From the NCBI GenBank assembly GCA_938040325.1, contig CALHXW010000321.1, forward strand, positions 1-32,253: a DNA stretch of 32,253 bases, given 5' to 3'. Numbering within the stretch: position 1 is the first letter of the stretch; each line of letters opens with the position of its first letter. The position numbers and the translations under genes were made by a program. Shown here one piece after another: positions 1 to 8,275 of this stretch. The notes beneath the pieces were generated by a model. It made no database searches. It was not told the DNA's origin and worked only from the letters and a program-made list of their open reading frames with translations. Origin of the DNA: an uncultured bacterium. Its GTDB lineage: Bacteria; Myxococcota_A; UBA9042; PHBI01.

Positions 1-13
1 AACCTCGAGCTCA

Positions 14-102
14 CCTTGTCCCGACAGGGTTTCCTCTCGGTTGTCACCCCAGCGGCACACCTCACTTCGTCCCAGAAACCGCATTTCCCCGCACGCTGCT
101 AG
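14..102 (+). repeat. Dispersed intergenic repeat, copy 1
   Basis: This stretch matches 14519-14611 along its length with small gaps. Shared blocks include TTTCCTCTCG, CACCCCAGCGGCACACCTC, CGTCCCAG, CCGCATTTCCC and CGCTGCTAG. The match begins at CCTTG, so the repeat may continue off the left edge. No reading frame is conserved between copies, so it is treated as non-coding. In the rest of the 311 bases before yghU I see only the Shine-Dalgarno sequence of that gene. Confidence 0.8.
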
Positions 103-311
103 GGCGACCCCGCGCCGCGCTACTGGGCGTAACGCGAGTTGGGGCGCTCGCGAAATCGGTGTGCTTGCCAGCCCAAAGGGGTGTGTCATTTCCGTCGAGC
201 ACATCGTCTACGCGCAGCCTCGCCAACGCGCGCTTGCACGCCCGGACCGACGTTGCACTTCCGCCCGAGACCGGCAGAGCCTACCCTGCCGCCTCCGACG
301 CAAGGATGCCG

Positions 312-1169
312 ATGAGCGACACGAGCAACTACACCCCGCCGGCCGTGTGGAGCTGGAACCAGGACGACAAGGGCGGCTTTGCCAGCATCAACCGCCCCAT
401 CTCTGGCCCGACCCACGACAAAGAGCTGCCTGTGGGCAAACACCCACTGCAGCTCTACTCGCTGGGGACGCCCAACGGCGTGAAGGTGACGATCCTGCTC
501 GAGGAGCTGCTGGCCTTGGGCCACGCCGGGGCCGAGTACGATGCGTGGTTTATCAACATCATGAAGGGCGAGCAGTTCTCGTCAGGCTTCGTCGCCGCCA
601 ACCCCAACTCGAAGATTCCGGCGCTGGTGGACCGCAGCGGCCCGAGCCCCCAGCGGGTGTTCGAGTCCGGCGCCATCTTGATGTACCTGGCAGAGAAGTT
701 TGGTGCGTTCCTGCCCGCAGAGCCCGCCGCACGAACGGCGACCCTGAGCTGGCTCTTCTGGCAGATGGGCAGTGCGCCCTACCTCGGCGGAGGCTTTGGC
801 CACTTCTATGCGTACGCTCCGATCAAGATCGAGTACGCCATCAATCGCTTCGCCATGGAGGCCAAGCGCCAGCTCGATGTCCTCGACAAGCACCTCGCAG
901 ACAACGAGTACATGGCCGGCAGCACCTACACGATCGCCGACATGGCGATCTGGCCGTGGTACGGCGCCCTGGTCAAGGGCACGGTCTACAAGGCGAAAGA
1001 GTTCCTGGCGACAGACGGCTACACGCACGTGAACCGCTGGACCGACCAGCTGGCCGAGCGCGTTGCGGTCCAACGTGGCAACCGGGTCAACACGTCGAGC
1101 AGCTTCCGCCAACACCCCGTGCACGAGCGACATGACGCCAGTGACCTCGACCGGACGGACGAAGGGTAG
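312..1169 (+). CDS. yghU: YghU-type glutathione-dependent disulfide-bond oxidoreductase (GST superfamily)
   Basis: A cytosolic glutathione transferase homologue of 285 residues, close to the length of E. coli YghU (288). Near-identical family blocks are visible: the N-terminal INRPISGPTHDKELPVGKH, then YSLGTPNGVKVTILLEELL in the thioredoxin-like half, NPNSKIPAL and FESGAILMYLAEKFG for the glutathione site, and in the helical half GGGFGHFYAYAPIKIEYAIN and YTIADMAIWPWYG. The C-terminal HERHDASD tail is also characteristic. Known family members bind two glutathiones and reduce disulfides and organic hydroperoxides. The start at 312 is preferred over ATG 306 because AAGGA at 302-306 is well spaced for it and the protein then begins MSDTSNY as in E. 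coli. It is convergent with the LysR gene and appears monocistronic. Confidence 0.95.
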   Translation: MSDTSNYTPPAVWSWNQDDKGGFASINRPISGPTHDKELPVGKHPLQLYSLGTPNGVKVTILLEELLALGHAGAEYDAWFINIMKGEQFSSGFVAANPNSKIPALVDRSGPSPQRVFESGAILMYLAEKFGAFLPAEPAARTATLSWLFWQMGSAPYLGGGFGHFYAYAPIKIEYAINRFAMEAKRQLDVLDKHLADNEYMAGSTYTIADMAIWPWYGALVKGTVYKAKEFLATDGYTHVNRWTDQLAERVAVQRGNRVNTSSSFRQHPVHERHDASDLDRTDEG

Positions 1170-1230
1170 CCGAGCCTCGCGACGCAAAGCTCACGCCGCC
1201 GCAGCGGCCAGACGACCTCAAACGCGACGA

Positions 1231-1250
1231 GCGCACCGATCAGCTAGCTT
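1231..1250 (+). repeat. Partial copy of the GCACCGATCAG repeat
   Basis: GCACCGATCAG followed by a GCTT-containing segment matches the left arm of the fold-back element at 14608 and the fragment at 14489. It lies in the short convergent spacer between yghU and the LysR gene. It is short and could be a decayed element end. Confidence 0.5.
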
Positions 1251-1256
1251 CGACCG

Positions 1257-2138
1257 TTAGGCCAGCCCGACCAGCCCGTCCTTGAGATGCGTCAGCCACG
1301 CCTCCACCCGCTTCGGCGTCGTTGTGCCCGCCGGCAACACCGCGCGGACGGGCGCCGGCAAGAGCTCGGCATCAGAGAGCACCACAGCCAGCGCACCAGA
1401 GGCTAGGTCGTCGTGCACCAGCCAGCGAGCGAGCAGTGCGATGCCGAGGCCGTCCACTGCGAACTGGCGAAGCGCGTCGCTGTTGTCGGCCACCAACGGT
1501 CCGGCAACCGGCACACGAAGGCTGCGACGGCCCAGGCGCAGCTGCCAGTGCGTCTGAGAGACATGGGGGTGAAGCAGGCACCGATGGCGCGTCAACGCCT
1601 GAGGCGTCTTCGGCGTCCCGTGGTCGCGAAGGTAGCTTGGCGCGGCGACCAGCACCCGGCTACTGCGCGCGAGGGTCCGGTTGCGAAAGCTCGAGTTCGA
1701 CAGCGCGCCAACGCGAACCGCGACGTCCACACCAGCCTCCATCAGGTTGACGTAACGGTCGGAAAAACGCAGCACCAGCTTGAGGTCCGGGTGCGCGCGC
1801 GCAAACGCAGGCACCAGCGGCACAATGTGACGCTGCCCGAACACGACCGGCAGGCTGACGCGCAGGGTTCCGCGAAGGCTGCCGCCTCCAAGTCCAGCGC
1901 GGGCAGACTCCCAGCTCGCGGTCATCGCTCGCGCGCTGACGAGAAACGACTCGCCCTCCTGCGTCAGACGCTGCACGCGCGTGCTGCGGTCGATGAGCCG
2001 CACACCGAGCTCCGCCTCAAGCGCGGCCATCCACTTTGAGACCGTTGACTGCTGGAGGCCAAGCTCTCGGGCTGCGGCTGAGAAGCTCCCGAGCTCGGCC
2101 ACGCGCAGAAAAGCTGCCATCGCGTTGAGTCGATCCAT
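1257..2138 (-). CDS. LysR-family transcriptional regulator
   Basis: A 293-residue LysR-type regulator. The N-terminal winged helix-turn-helix (about residues 1-60) is plain: FLRVAELGSFSAAARELG, then STVSKWMAALEAELGVRLIDR. The rest is a periplasmic-binding-protein-like effector domain (LRVSLPVVFGQRHIVPLVPAF, DVAVRVGAL), as in the group that often regulates small oxidoreductases. I start it at ATG 2138 (MDRLNAMAAF), the usual family start; an in-frame ATG at 2168 would add ten residues. It is transcribed divergently from the reductase at 2230, the classic arrangement in which the regulator controls the divergent gene and itself. The ligand cannot be predicted. Confidence 0.93.
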   Translation of the reverse strand: MDRLNAMAAFLRVAELGSFSAAARELGLQQSTVSKWMAALEAELGVRLIDRSTRVQRLTQEGESFLVSARAMTASWESARAGLGGGSLRGTLRVSLPVVFGQRHIVPLVPAFARAHPDLKLVLRFSDRYVNLMEAGVDVAVRVGALSNSSFRNRTLARSSRVLVAAPSYLRDHGTPKTPQALTRHRCLLHPHVSQTHWQLRLGRRSLRVPVAGPLVADNSDALRQFAVDGLGIALLARWLVHDDLASGALAVVLSDAELLPAPVRAVLPAGTTTPKRVEAWLTHLKDGLVGLA

Positions 2139-2153
2139 CCATTCCAAAATGGA
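2138..2153. promoter_or_regulatory. Possible LysR-type operator dyad
   Basis: TCCATT and AATGGA form a perfect 6-bp dyad with four bases between. It overlaps the chosen start codon of the LysR gene and lies about 80 bp upstream of the divergent reductase. LysR proteins commonly bind such dyads in divergent promoter regions. The position over the start codon is unusual for an activating site, so this is only a candidate. Confidence 0.3.
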
Positions 2154-2229
2154 CTGAATCTTTCGCAATCAACAGGGTTTTCTAGTCGAGTTCCAGACAC
2201 CAACCTCTCCCCTCAACAAGGAGTTCACG

Positions 2230-3114
2230 ATGCAGAGGAACGAACAACGACCCGAAGCCGCTGACCAGCACGACATCGTTGGCGTCATGGGGCTCGGGGC
2301 GATGGGACAGCGAATCGCCAAGCGCCTGCTCGAGGGCGGCCGCCAGGTCATGGTCTACAACCGGACCCCTGAGCGCGCCCAAGGGCTGGTCGACGCAGGG
2401 GCAACGCTCGCCAATGACCCCGAGCACTTAGCGCGGTGCTGCCGCGTGATCCTTGAGGTCTCTCGCGACGCAAGCTCAGCCAAGGCGCTCTGGTCCGCAG
2501 CGGAGCCTGGCATGACCGATGGTCACGTGGCGGCAATCGTCAGCACATTAACCCCGGACGCTGTTCGTGAGATCGCCGAACCATCGGTCGCCAGGTTTGT
2601 CGACGCGCCGGTGGTCGGCAGCACGCCCCAAGCCGAAGCCGGGCAGCTCGTCCACCTCGCATCGGGCGAGCCGCAGGCCGTGGCGGAGCTCAAGCCGATA
2701 CTCGCCCACACGGGCACGCTCCAGCACATCGCAGGAGCACTCGGCAGCGGAACGGCGCTCAAGCTTGCGGTCAACGCGTTCTTCGGCGTGCAGGTCGCAG
2801 CGATTGCGGAGCTCTTGCACGGGCTCCCACGGGCAGGCGTCAACGCGGCAGATGGGCTCGCACTCATGGCCAAGCTGCCGATCACCGCGCCCACGATCGC
2901 CGCTCTCGGTGGGCTTATGCTCGCAGACAAGGTGCCGCCCATGTTCCCGGTGGAGCTTGTCGCTAAAGACATGGGCTACGCCGTCCAAGCCCTTGGCGGT
3001 GCGTCGAAACTGCCGGCGACGGCGCTCGCCCATGCGACCTATCGACGGGGTGTGGAGACAGGCCACGGCGACATCAACATCCACGGGATTCACCGACTCT
3101 TCGTCGACGCCTGA
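2230..3114 (+). CDS. NAD(P)-dependent beta-hydroxyacid dehydrogenase / 3-hydroxyisobutyrate dehydrogenase family reductase
   Basis: A 294-residue two-domain reductase. The Rossmann fold carries GLGAMG at residues 21-26 and an NRTPER segment at about 44-49; an Arg after the second strand usually indicates NADP(H). The interdomain helix carries the catalytic Lys in GSGTALKLAVN (Lys178, Asn182), as in 3-hydroxyisobutyrate and tartronate semialdehyde reductases. The usual PVSGG substrate loop reads PVVGSTPQAEAG, so the substrate may differ from the classical enzymes. A strong Shine-Dalgarno (AAGGAG, 2218-2223) supports the ATG. The gene is probably controlled by the divergent LysR protein. A glyoxylate/succinic-semialdehyde reductase or imine-reductase-like role is possible. 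Confidence 0.9.
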   Translation: MQRNEQRPEAADQHDIVGVMGLGAMGQRIAKRLLEGGRQVMVYNRTPERAQGLVDAGATLANDPEHLARCCRVILEVSRDASSAKALWSAAEPGMTDGHVAAIVSTLTPDAVREIAEPSVARFVDAPVVGSTPQAEAGQLVHLASGEPQAVAELKPILAHTGTLQHIAGALGSGTALKLAVNAFFGVQVAAIAELLHGLPRAGVNAADGLALMAKLPITAPTIAALGGLMLADKVPPMFPVELVAKDMGYAVQALGGASKLPATALAHATYRRGVETGHGDINIHGIHRLFVDA

Positions 3115-3130
3115 GGTCGCAAGGAGCCTG

Positions 3131-3153
3131 GCGGCCTGCTGTTCGCAGGCCGC
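3131..3153 (+). terminator. Perfect 9-bp hairpin after the reductase gene
   Basis: GCGGCCTGC and GCAGGCCGC pair perfectly around a 5-nt loop, 17 nt after the reductase stop. There is no U-run, so it may be a 3'-end-stabilising hairpin or part of a Rho-assisted terminator. Confidence 0.55.
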
Positions 3154-3301
3154 GCCGTCACGCCGGGATGTGGCCCGACACATCGGTCCTCACGCAAGTG
3201 CCCTGCGGCAAGATTTCCTCAGACGGTCGTAGACCCAAGTGGTACCCTCGACGTCCAAAGCGTCTTTAGACGGCCGCGCGGTGGCTGGTGAGGGAGCGAC
3301 G

Positions 3302-5170
3302 ATGGCCAGCCCGACAACCCATTCTCAAGACAGCCGCACCGGTGAGGTCATCGCTGATCGCTACCGCGTCGATGGACTGCTCGGAGCTGGTGGGTATGGA
3401 GCCGTCTACCGCGCGACGCACCTCAAGATGGGCAACAGCCTCGCCATCAAGCTTCTGCACGCCACCCACACCGGGGACGGCGCGGTTGTCGCGCGCTTCG
3501 AGCAGGAGGCGCGGCGCTCGTCGCAGCTGCGCCACCCCAACACGATCCGCGTCTTCGACTTCGGTCGCGCCAACACCGGCGAGCTCTACATTGCGATGGA
3601 GTTTCTTAGCGGCTCAGCGCTAGGCGATGTGCTCCACGAAGGGCCGCTTAATGCCAAGCGTGTTGTGCACATCGGACGCCAGGTGCTCAGCGCGTTGACC
3701 GAGGCCCACGGCCAAGGGCTCATCCACCGCGATCTGAAGCCCGACAATGTGTTTCTCACGCAGATTGGCGCCGACTCTGACTTCGTGAAGGTGCTGGACT
3801 TCGGGATCGCAAAGACCGTCAACCAGAACACAGCGGGCATCACCCAGACCGGCATGATCGTCGGCACGCCGAGCTACATGTCGCCCGAGCAGTGCATGGG
3901 CAAGACGATCGACGCCCGGAGCGACCTCTACTCGGTCGGCTGCATTCTCTACGCGATGCTCACAGGCCGTCCGCCGTTCTACGCCGAAGACCCCATCGGC
4001 TACCTCTACCAACATGTCCACGAGGCGCCGGTCGACGTGCGCGAGGCCGCGGGCAGCAGCAACCCTGTGCCGGCTGGTCTCGCCAAGCTCGTCCACAAGC
4101 TGCTCAGCAAGGAACCGAGCGATCGGTTCGCGACAGCCGCTCAAGCCCTCGCAGCTCTCGAGACCGCTCTCGCTGGCGACACGACCTGGGACTTCACCGG
4201 AGAGTCGCCACAACAACAGCTCAAGCGCCGAGCGAGGGCCGCCGGAGTGCCCGACAACGCCATGACCGGCAAGGAACGGGCGCTCACCGACGGTAAGCCG
4301 ACGCGACGCTGGGTGTTGGGTGCCGCAGTCAGCGGGCTTGCGCTGGTGATTGGCATCGCAGCGGTCGTCGCGACGCGTGACAGCGGTGGCCCGGAGCCGG
4401 TGACCGACACCGTCGTCAGCGATCCAGCCACCACCGGCCAAGCACGCACGGTCGCCGCGACCGAGACAACGGCGGAGGCCGGCAACGTCGAACGGGTCGA
4501 TGCCGACTTGGAGGCCAAGCCCAGGTCGACCGCGAAGGGCGACAGGCCGGAGCAACCGGGCGGTGAGGCCGCGGCCGGCACCCTCGAAGGAACGACCGGT
4601 GACAAGAAGGTCCCGGTCGTCGACAGGGCCGCCGGCCAGGCGGTCATCGCTGAGGCCAAGCAAGACGCGGCGAGCGCTAACACAGGCCCGACCATCTATG
4701 TGGTCACGGTCCAGTCGGATCCGCCCGCCGCCGAGGTGTTGATGGCGGGCGAGCGAGTGGGACGCACGCCCTTCCAAGTGAAGTGGCTAGATAGCAGCCC
4801 GCCACCGTCGATCGAGCTCGTGCGCGAAGGGTATGCAAAGGCAGCCGTGAACGTGGACTCCAGCCAGACTGGGCAGGTCGAGCACGTGTCGCTCCGTCGG
4901 TTGACCGTCCCGGAGACGGGGAGTTCGAACGCCTCTACGGCGGGGGATCGCAAGCGGACGTCCTCCCAAACAGCGGCGGCTCTACGAGCCGCTGCGCGGA
5001 AGGCTACGTTGGCCCGCGAAGCCGCCGCAGCGCGACGCGCGGCGAAGAAAGCGAAAGCCACCACAACAGAGAAAGCCAGCGGCAAGAAACGCACGACGCC
5101 CACGTTCGAGCGGGTCGATGAGCCGTCGGCGTCGAGCAAGAAGCCATCCACGTTCAAGCGGGTAGAATAA
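3302..5170 (+). CDS. Transmembrane Ser/Thr protein kinase with C-terminal PEGA domain
   Basis: A 622-residue Hanks-type kinase. The kinase domain spans about residues 21-290: Gly-rich loop GAGGYG (28-33), ATP-binding Lys50, catalytic loop HRDLKPDN (142-149), DFG (166-168) and the SPEQ element at the end of the activation segment. All catalytic residues are present, so it should be active. One membrane helix lies at about 337-357 after a basic stretch. The periplasmic part has an Ala/Thr-rich linker and a PEGA domain at about 462-535 (VQSDPPAAEVLMAGERVGRT), then an Ala/Arg/Lys-rich tail. GAGGGAG just upstream supports ATG 3302; an upstream in-frame start at 3239 is less likely. It heads an operon with the TPR protein and lipoprotein. 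The stimulus and substrates are unknown. Confidence 0.93.
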   Translation: MASPTTHSQDSRTGEVIADRYRVDGLLGAGGYGAVYRATHLKMGNSLAIKLLHATHTGDGAVVARFEQEARRSSQLRHPNTIRVFDFGRANTGELYIAMEFLSGSALGDVLHEGPLNAKRVVHIGRQVLSALTEAHGQGLIHRDLKPDNVFLTQIGADSDFVKVLDFGIAKTVNQNTAGITQTGMIVGTPSYMSPEQCMGKTIDARSDLYSVGCILYAMLTGRPPFYAEDPIGYLYQHVHEAPVDVREAAGSSNPVPAGLAKLVHKLLSKEPSDRFATAAQALAALETALAGDTTWDFTGESPQQQLKRRARAAGVPDNAMTGKERALTDGKPTRRWVLGAAVSGLALVIGIAAVVATRDSGGPEPVTDTVVSDPATTGQARTVAATETTAEAGNVERVDADLEAKPRSTAKGDRPEQPGGEAAAGTLEGTTGDKKVPVVDRAAGQAVIAEAKQDAASANTGPTIYVVTVQSDPPAAEVLMAGERVGRTPFQVKWLDSSPPPSIELVREGYAKAAVNVDSSQTGQVEHVSLRRLTVPETGSSNASTAGDRKRTSSQTAAALRAAARKATLAREAAAARRAAKKAKATTTEKASGKKRTTPTFERVDEPSASSKKPSTFKRVE

Positions 5171-5199
5171 TCATGCAGGCAACCGTCGGGGGAAACGCC

Positions 5200-6021
5200 G
5201 TGCGCACGGTGATAAGATGCGTCGCAGCAGCTGTCTTCGTCGCGGGAGTGGCTCTTGCGACGTCGGCAGTCGCTGCCGAGGCAACGACAGACGCAGACGC
5301 CACAGCGGCTTACGAAGCCGGAAACGCAGCATACAAGGCCGGGGACTTCGCCAAGGCGGCCGTCGAGTTTCAGCGCGCCTACGACCACTACAAAGACGTC
5401 AACATCCTCTGGAACCTAAGCCGCTCGCACGAGCGCTCGGGGCAGCTTGAGGTTGCGCGCGAGCACTATAGGGCGATCCTCACCAACAGCGATGCCGGCG
5501 CTGAGCTCAAGGCGGACGCTCAAAGTGCACTCGACACTGTCGAGGCTGCGCTTGCTGCCAAGGAAGCCAAGGAAGCCAAGGAAGCCAAGGAAGCCAAAGA
5601 AGCCAAGGAAGCCAAGGAAGCACCTCCACAGCCGGTCCCGTCCGTCGAGCCGGGCTCCACGAACAGTGGCGGCAGCTCCACGGGCGGCTGGATCGTGGCT
5701 GCAACAGGCGCGGCCGCGTTGATCGGCGGCGGCGTGGTGTTCGTGCTCGGCCAGGGCAAACATGACGAGATTGCCGACGCCCACGACGCCGCGGGCAGTG
5801 GGGTGGTCACGACGATGACCAAGACAGAAGCGGAAGCCCTCGACTCTGACGGTTGGACACTCAAGACGGTCGGCCTCATCAGCGCGGGCGTGGGCGCAGC
5901 GGCGTTGGTGACCGGACTGGTCATGGCGCTCGGCGACGACGAAGGCGACGAGAGAGCGGTCCATGTTGGAGCTGCGCCGCTCGACGGGGGCTTTGGTGTG
6001 ATGCTGGGAGGGGCGTTTTGA
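5200..6021 (+). CDS. Exported TPR-like protein with KEA repeat and two C-terminal hydrophobic segments
   Basis: About 273 residues. An N-terminal signal sequence (ending near ATSAVAAEA) precedes TPR-type helices: AYEAGNAAYKAGDFAKAAVEF, followed by a second helix pair containing NILWNLSRSHERSGQLEVA. Next come seven KEA units (about residues 120-140), a Pro/Ser/Gly linker, and two hydrophobic segments at about 160-185 and 222-246. The GTG start at 5200 is chosen because GGGGGA lies just upstream and it gives a standard signal peptide; ATG 5173, two bases after the kinase stop, is the alternative. Such TPR proteins often accompany PEGA kinases in Myxococcota. It is probably a periplasmic or inner-membrane partner of the kinase. 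Its stop overlaps the next start. Confidence 0.8.
   Translation: MRTVIRCVAAAVFVAGVALATSAVAAEATTDADATAAYEAGNAAYKAGDFAKAAVEFQRAYDHYKDVNILWNLSRSHERSGQLEVAREHYRAILTNSDAGAELKADAQSALDTVEAALAAKEAKEAKEAKEAKEAKEAKEAPPQPVPSVEPGSTNSGGSSTGGWIVAATGAAALIGGGVVFVLGQGKHDEIADAHDAAGSGVVTTMTKTEAEALDSDGWTLKTVGLISAGVGAAALVTGLVMALGDDEGDERAVHVGAAPLDGGFGVMLGGAF
5557..5619 (+). repeat. Seven tandem 9-bp units encoding KEA
   Basis: Seven units of GCCAAGGAA (one has AAAGAA) lie in frame inside the TPR gene and encode a charged helical spacer. Near-identical codons suggest recent expansion by slippage or unequal exchange. Length change in multiples of nine would keep the frame. Confidence 0.95.
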
Positions 6022-7643
6022 TGCAGCGAGCATTAGGGTCGACGGCCGCGCGACGGCTTGGCGGCGTGTTCGGGGTGATGGTGGCGGTAACGGGCTGCGG
6101 CGTGGACGTCGACAGCAAAGTCTATCAGTGCCAGAGCGACAGCGACTGCGGTGAGAGCGCGATCTGCAATCCCTGTAACGTGTGTGTGGCCCCATCGTCC
6201 CCAGAGGCGACGACCTGTGGAGACGCTGACACCAGCGAGCCCGACACCACGGTCGCCGACAGCGCGGAAAGCGACGCGAACCCGGGCGATGCGACAGGAC
6301 AAGACGCTGTCGACACAAGCGGTCTGGCTGATGTGCCGAGCGACGCCGACGAGGGAGACGCCGGTCCGGATACGGTCATCGCCGACACGAGCAGTGGAGA
6401 CATCGGAGTCGACACGATGGTCGACGGCTGTACCAGCGACGCTGAGTGCAGCTCACTCGACGACGGCTGTGTTGTCGGACGGTGCAACCTGACGTCCAAC
6501 GAGTGCTTCGCCGACTTCAGCGACGAACCGTGCGAGGACGGGCTGAGCTGCACAAGCGGCGATCAGTGCGTCGACGGCAGCTGTCAGCCCGGACCCGTCA
6601 ACGCCGGCAACTGCATCATCGACGGCGAGTGCGTCGCCGAAGGCGAGCAGGATCCGACAGGCGAGTGCCGAGCCTGCATCCCGACGCTGAGCGACAACAG
6701 CTACTCCGCCCGTCCCAACGGCACCACCCTGTGCAACGCGGACGACAATGGCTGTACGGTCGATGACACGTGCATGGATGGCTCCTGCGTCGCCGGTGAC
6801 CCGCCCCTTTGCACCGGCAGCACGGAGTGCACCTTCGAGGTCTGTTCCAACACAGGCCCGTCGAGCTACGAGTGCGTGCCAACCACCGTGCCTGGCCAGT
6901 GCATCATCGATACTGTCTGCTATGGCCCAGGCGCCACGCACCCGACGAACCCCTGCCTTTCCTGCTCACCCACCGAGAGCTCGACCGACTGGACGCCAAG
7001 GCCCTCAGGCGACATCTGCGACACCGACGTCCCTGACTGCTTCCTGCCAGCGGTCTGCAATGCGACGGCCAACTGCGATCCTCCAGAGCTCAAGCCTGTC
7101 GGTTCGCTCTGTGGCTCGTCTGTCGAGACACTCTGCGACCTGCCTGACACCTGCAACTCAGCTGGCGTCTGCGTGCCAAACTATGAGCCCAACAGCAAAG
7201 AGTGCCTCACGTCATCGTCGGTCTGCTGGCAGAACGCCAAGTGCGACGGTGCGGGCCAGTGTGGCGAGCTGACGCTCTCGGGGTCGGGCACGGTTTGTGG
7301 GCCTCCGGCTGGCGAGTGCTTCGAGGCGCGCCTTTGCGACAGCACCGGCTCCTGCGCGGCCAGCGCTCAAAAGGCCAACAACAGCGACTGCGGAAGCTCT
7401 AGCAACACGCAGTGTACCAACCCGGACAAGTGCACCAACGGGGTGTGCATGCCCAATCACAAACCAAACGGTGAGTCCTGCGGTAGCTCGACGAGCAGCC
7501 CTGAGACGTGCGACCTCCCCGACATGTGCGTCAACGGCATCTGCGACAGCAACCCATCGCCCGCGGGAACCCCCTGCGCGATCACCCCGATCGAGCGGTG
7601 CTGCACGTCGACTGGGTCGTGCGTTCAGAGCGCGTGTTTCTAG
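6021..7643 (+). CDS. Cysteine-rich lipoprotein with Asp/Thr-rich linker
   Basis: A 540-residue predicted lipoprotein. The signal sequence ends in a VTGC lipobox (Cys26). An extended Asp/Thr/Ser-rich linker follows (many DT and AD pairs, about residues 70-130), then roughly 400 residues of Cys-rich repeats of the form C-x(5)-C-x(5)-G-x-C, for example CTSGDQCVDGSC, CTVDDTCMDGSC, CDLPDTCNSAGVC and CTNPDKCTNGVC. These short disulfide-rich modules are common in secreted proteins of Myxococcota and Bradymonadales. The ATG shares its A with the TGA of the TPR gene (TGATG), with a purine-rich site upstream, so translation is probably coupled. It is likely displayed on the outer membrane as the extracellular member of the kinase operon. 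No enzymatic domain was recognised. Confidence 0.88.
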   Translation: MQRALGSTAARRLGGVFGVMVAVTGCGVDVDSKVYQCQSDSDCGESAICNPCNVCVAPSSPEATTCGDADTSEPDTTVADSAESDANPGDATGQDAVDTSGLADVPSDADEGDAGPDTVIADTSSGDIGVDTMVDGCTSDAECSSLDDGCVVGRCNLTSNECFADFSDEPCEDGLSCTSGDQCVDGSCQPGPVNAGNCIIDGECVAEGEQDPTGECRACIPTLSDNSYSARPNGTTLCNADDNGCTVDDTCMDGSCVAGDPPLCTGSTECTFEVCSNTGPSSYECVPTTVPGQCIIDTVCYGPGATHPTNPCLSCSPTESSTDWTPRPSGDICDTDVPDCFLPAVCNATANCDPPELKPVGSLCGSSVETLCDLPDTCNSAGVCVPNYEPNSKECLTSSSVCWQNAKCDGAGQCGELTLSGSGTVCGPPAGECFEARLCDSTGSCAASAQKANNSDCGSSSNTQCTNPDKCTNGVCMPNHKPNGESCGSSTSSPETCDLPDMCVNGICDSNPSPAGTPCAITPIERCCTSTGSCVQSACF

Positions 7644-7681
7644 GGCTGTTGGCGCGAGCGGCAGCTTGAGGGCGTCGGGCT

Positions 7682-7710
7682 GCGCCGCCCCCGCAGTGAC
7701 CTGGCGGCGC
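7682..7710 (+). terminator. Hairpin after the kinase-TPR-lipoprotein operon
   Basis: GCGCCGCC and GGCGGCGC pair perfectly around a 13-nt loop, about 40 nt after the lipoprotein stop. There is no U-run, so the terminator call rests on position and stem strength. Confidence 0.5.
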
Positions 7711-7773
7711 GTCACCGTTGAGATCACGGCGTGACCGCCTTATCGTTGCGAAGATGTCGCCTTGGAGAGCCTG

Positions 7774-8247
7774 ATGACCCTGAGCACCCTGACTACGAAC
7801 GTCCGAGCCCAGCTCGCAGTCACCCTGCGACGCACGGCCGCCCGCATTGAAGCAGGAGCGACCTACCGCTGGACGAACCAAGGAGCCTGCAACTGCGGGC
7901 ATCTGGCCCAGACCCTCACGAGCCAGAGCCGCGAAGAGCTCCACCGCATCGCGCTGCAGAAAGCGGGCGACTGGAGCGAGCATGCGGTCGACTACTGCCC
8001 GACCAGCGGCCTACCGATCGATCACGTCCTGACGACGATGTTTGACGCGGGGCTCACGCCTGAAGACCTCGTCCACCTCGAGCGGCTCAGCGATCCCCAG
8101 GTCCTCGCAACACTGCCGCTAGGCGAACGCTACCTGGACTATCGGCAACGAGATGACGTGGTGCGCTATCTCCGGGCGTGGGCAGCGCTGGTCGATGTGC
8201 GTGACGCTGCCGACTGCACAACCGAGGCCGTGGCAACGGCCGCGTAG
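7774..8247 (+). CDS. Conserved hypothetical protein with CNCGH motif
   Basis: A soluble 157-residue protein with no signal or membrane segment. Its most striking element is CNCGH (Cys39, Cys41, His43), with His57, His70 and Cys75 (DYCPTSG) following, which could form a metal site; that is inference. The rest is predicted mostly helical, ending near RQRDDVVRYLRAWAALVD. I have the impression of small uncharacterised homologues with the same CNCGH and DYCP blocks in environmental bacteria, but no function is known to me. GGAGAG at 7764-7769 supports ATG 7774; a TTG at 7762 is the alternative. It stands alone between the kinase operon and a convergent gene. Confidence 0.8.
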   Translation: MTLSTLTTNVRAQLAVTLRRTAARIEAGATYRWTNQGACNCGHLAQTLTSQSREELHRIALQKAGDWSEHAVDYCPTSGLPIDHVLTTMFDAGLTPEDLVHLERLSDPQVLATLPLGERYLDYRQRDDVVRYLRAWAALVDVRDAADCTTEAVATAA

Positions 8248-8259
8248 GGCCGATCGATT

Positions 8260-8275
8260 GCAACGCTGCTAGAGC
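8260..8275. repeat. Sixteen-base match to the fold-back repeat junction
   Basis: GCAACGCTGCTAGAGC here is identical to 14599-14614, where the direct repeat meets the fold-back element; a close variant is at the end of the repeat at 92-104. The stop codon of the minus-strand gene (8269-8271) lies inside it. It may be an element remnant. Confidence 0.5.

Noticed and set aside
1195-1208. Hairpin after yghU (GCCGC/GCGGC)
   Set aside because: Only five base pairs and no U-run; such stems are frequent by chance in GC-rich DNA.
3620-4777. 385-codon minus-strand frame opposite the first kinase
   Set aside because: It is the antisense shadow of a well-supported kinase gene with no recognisable domain.
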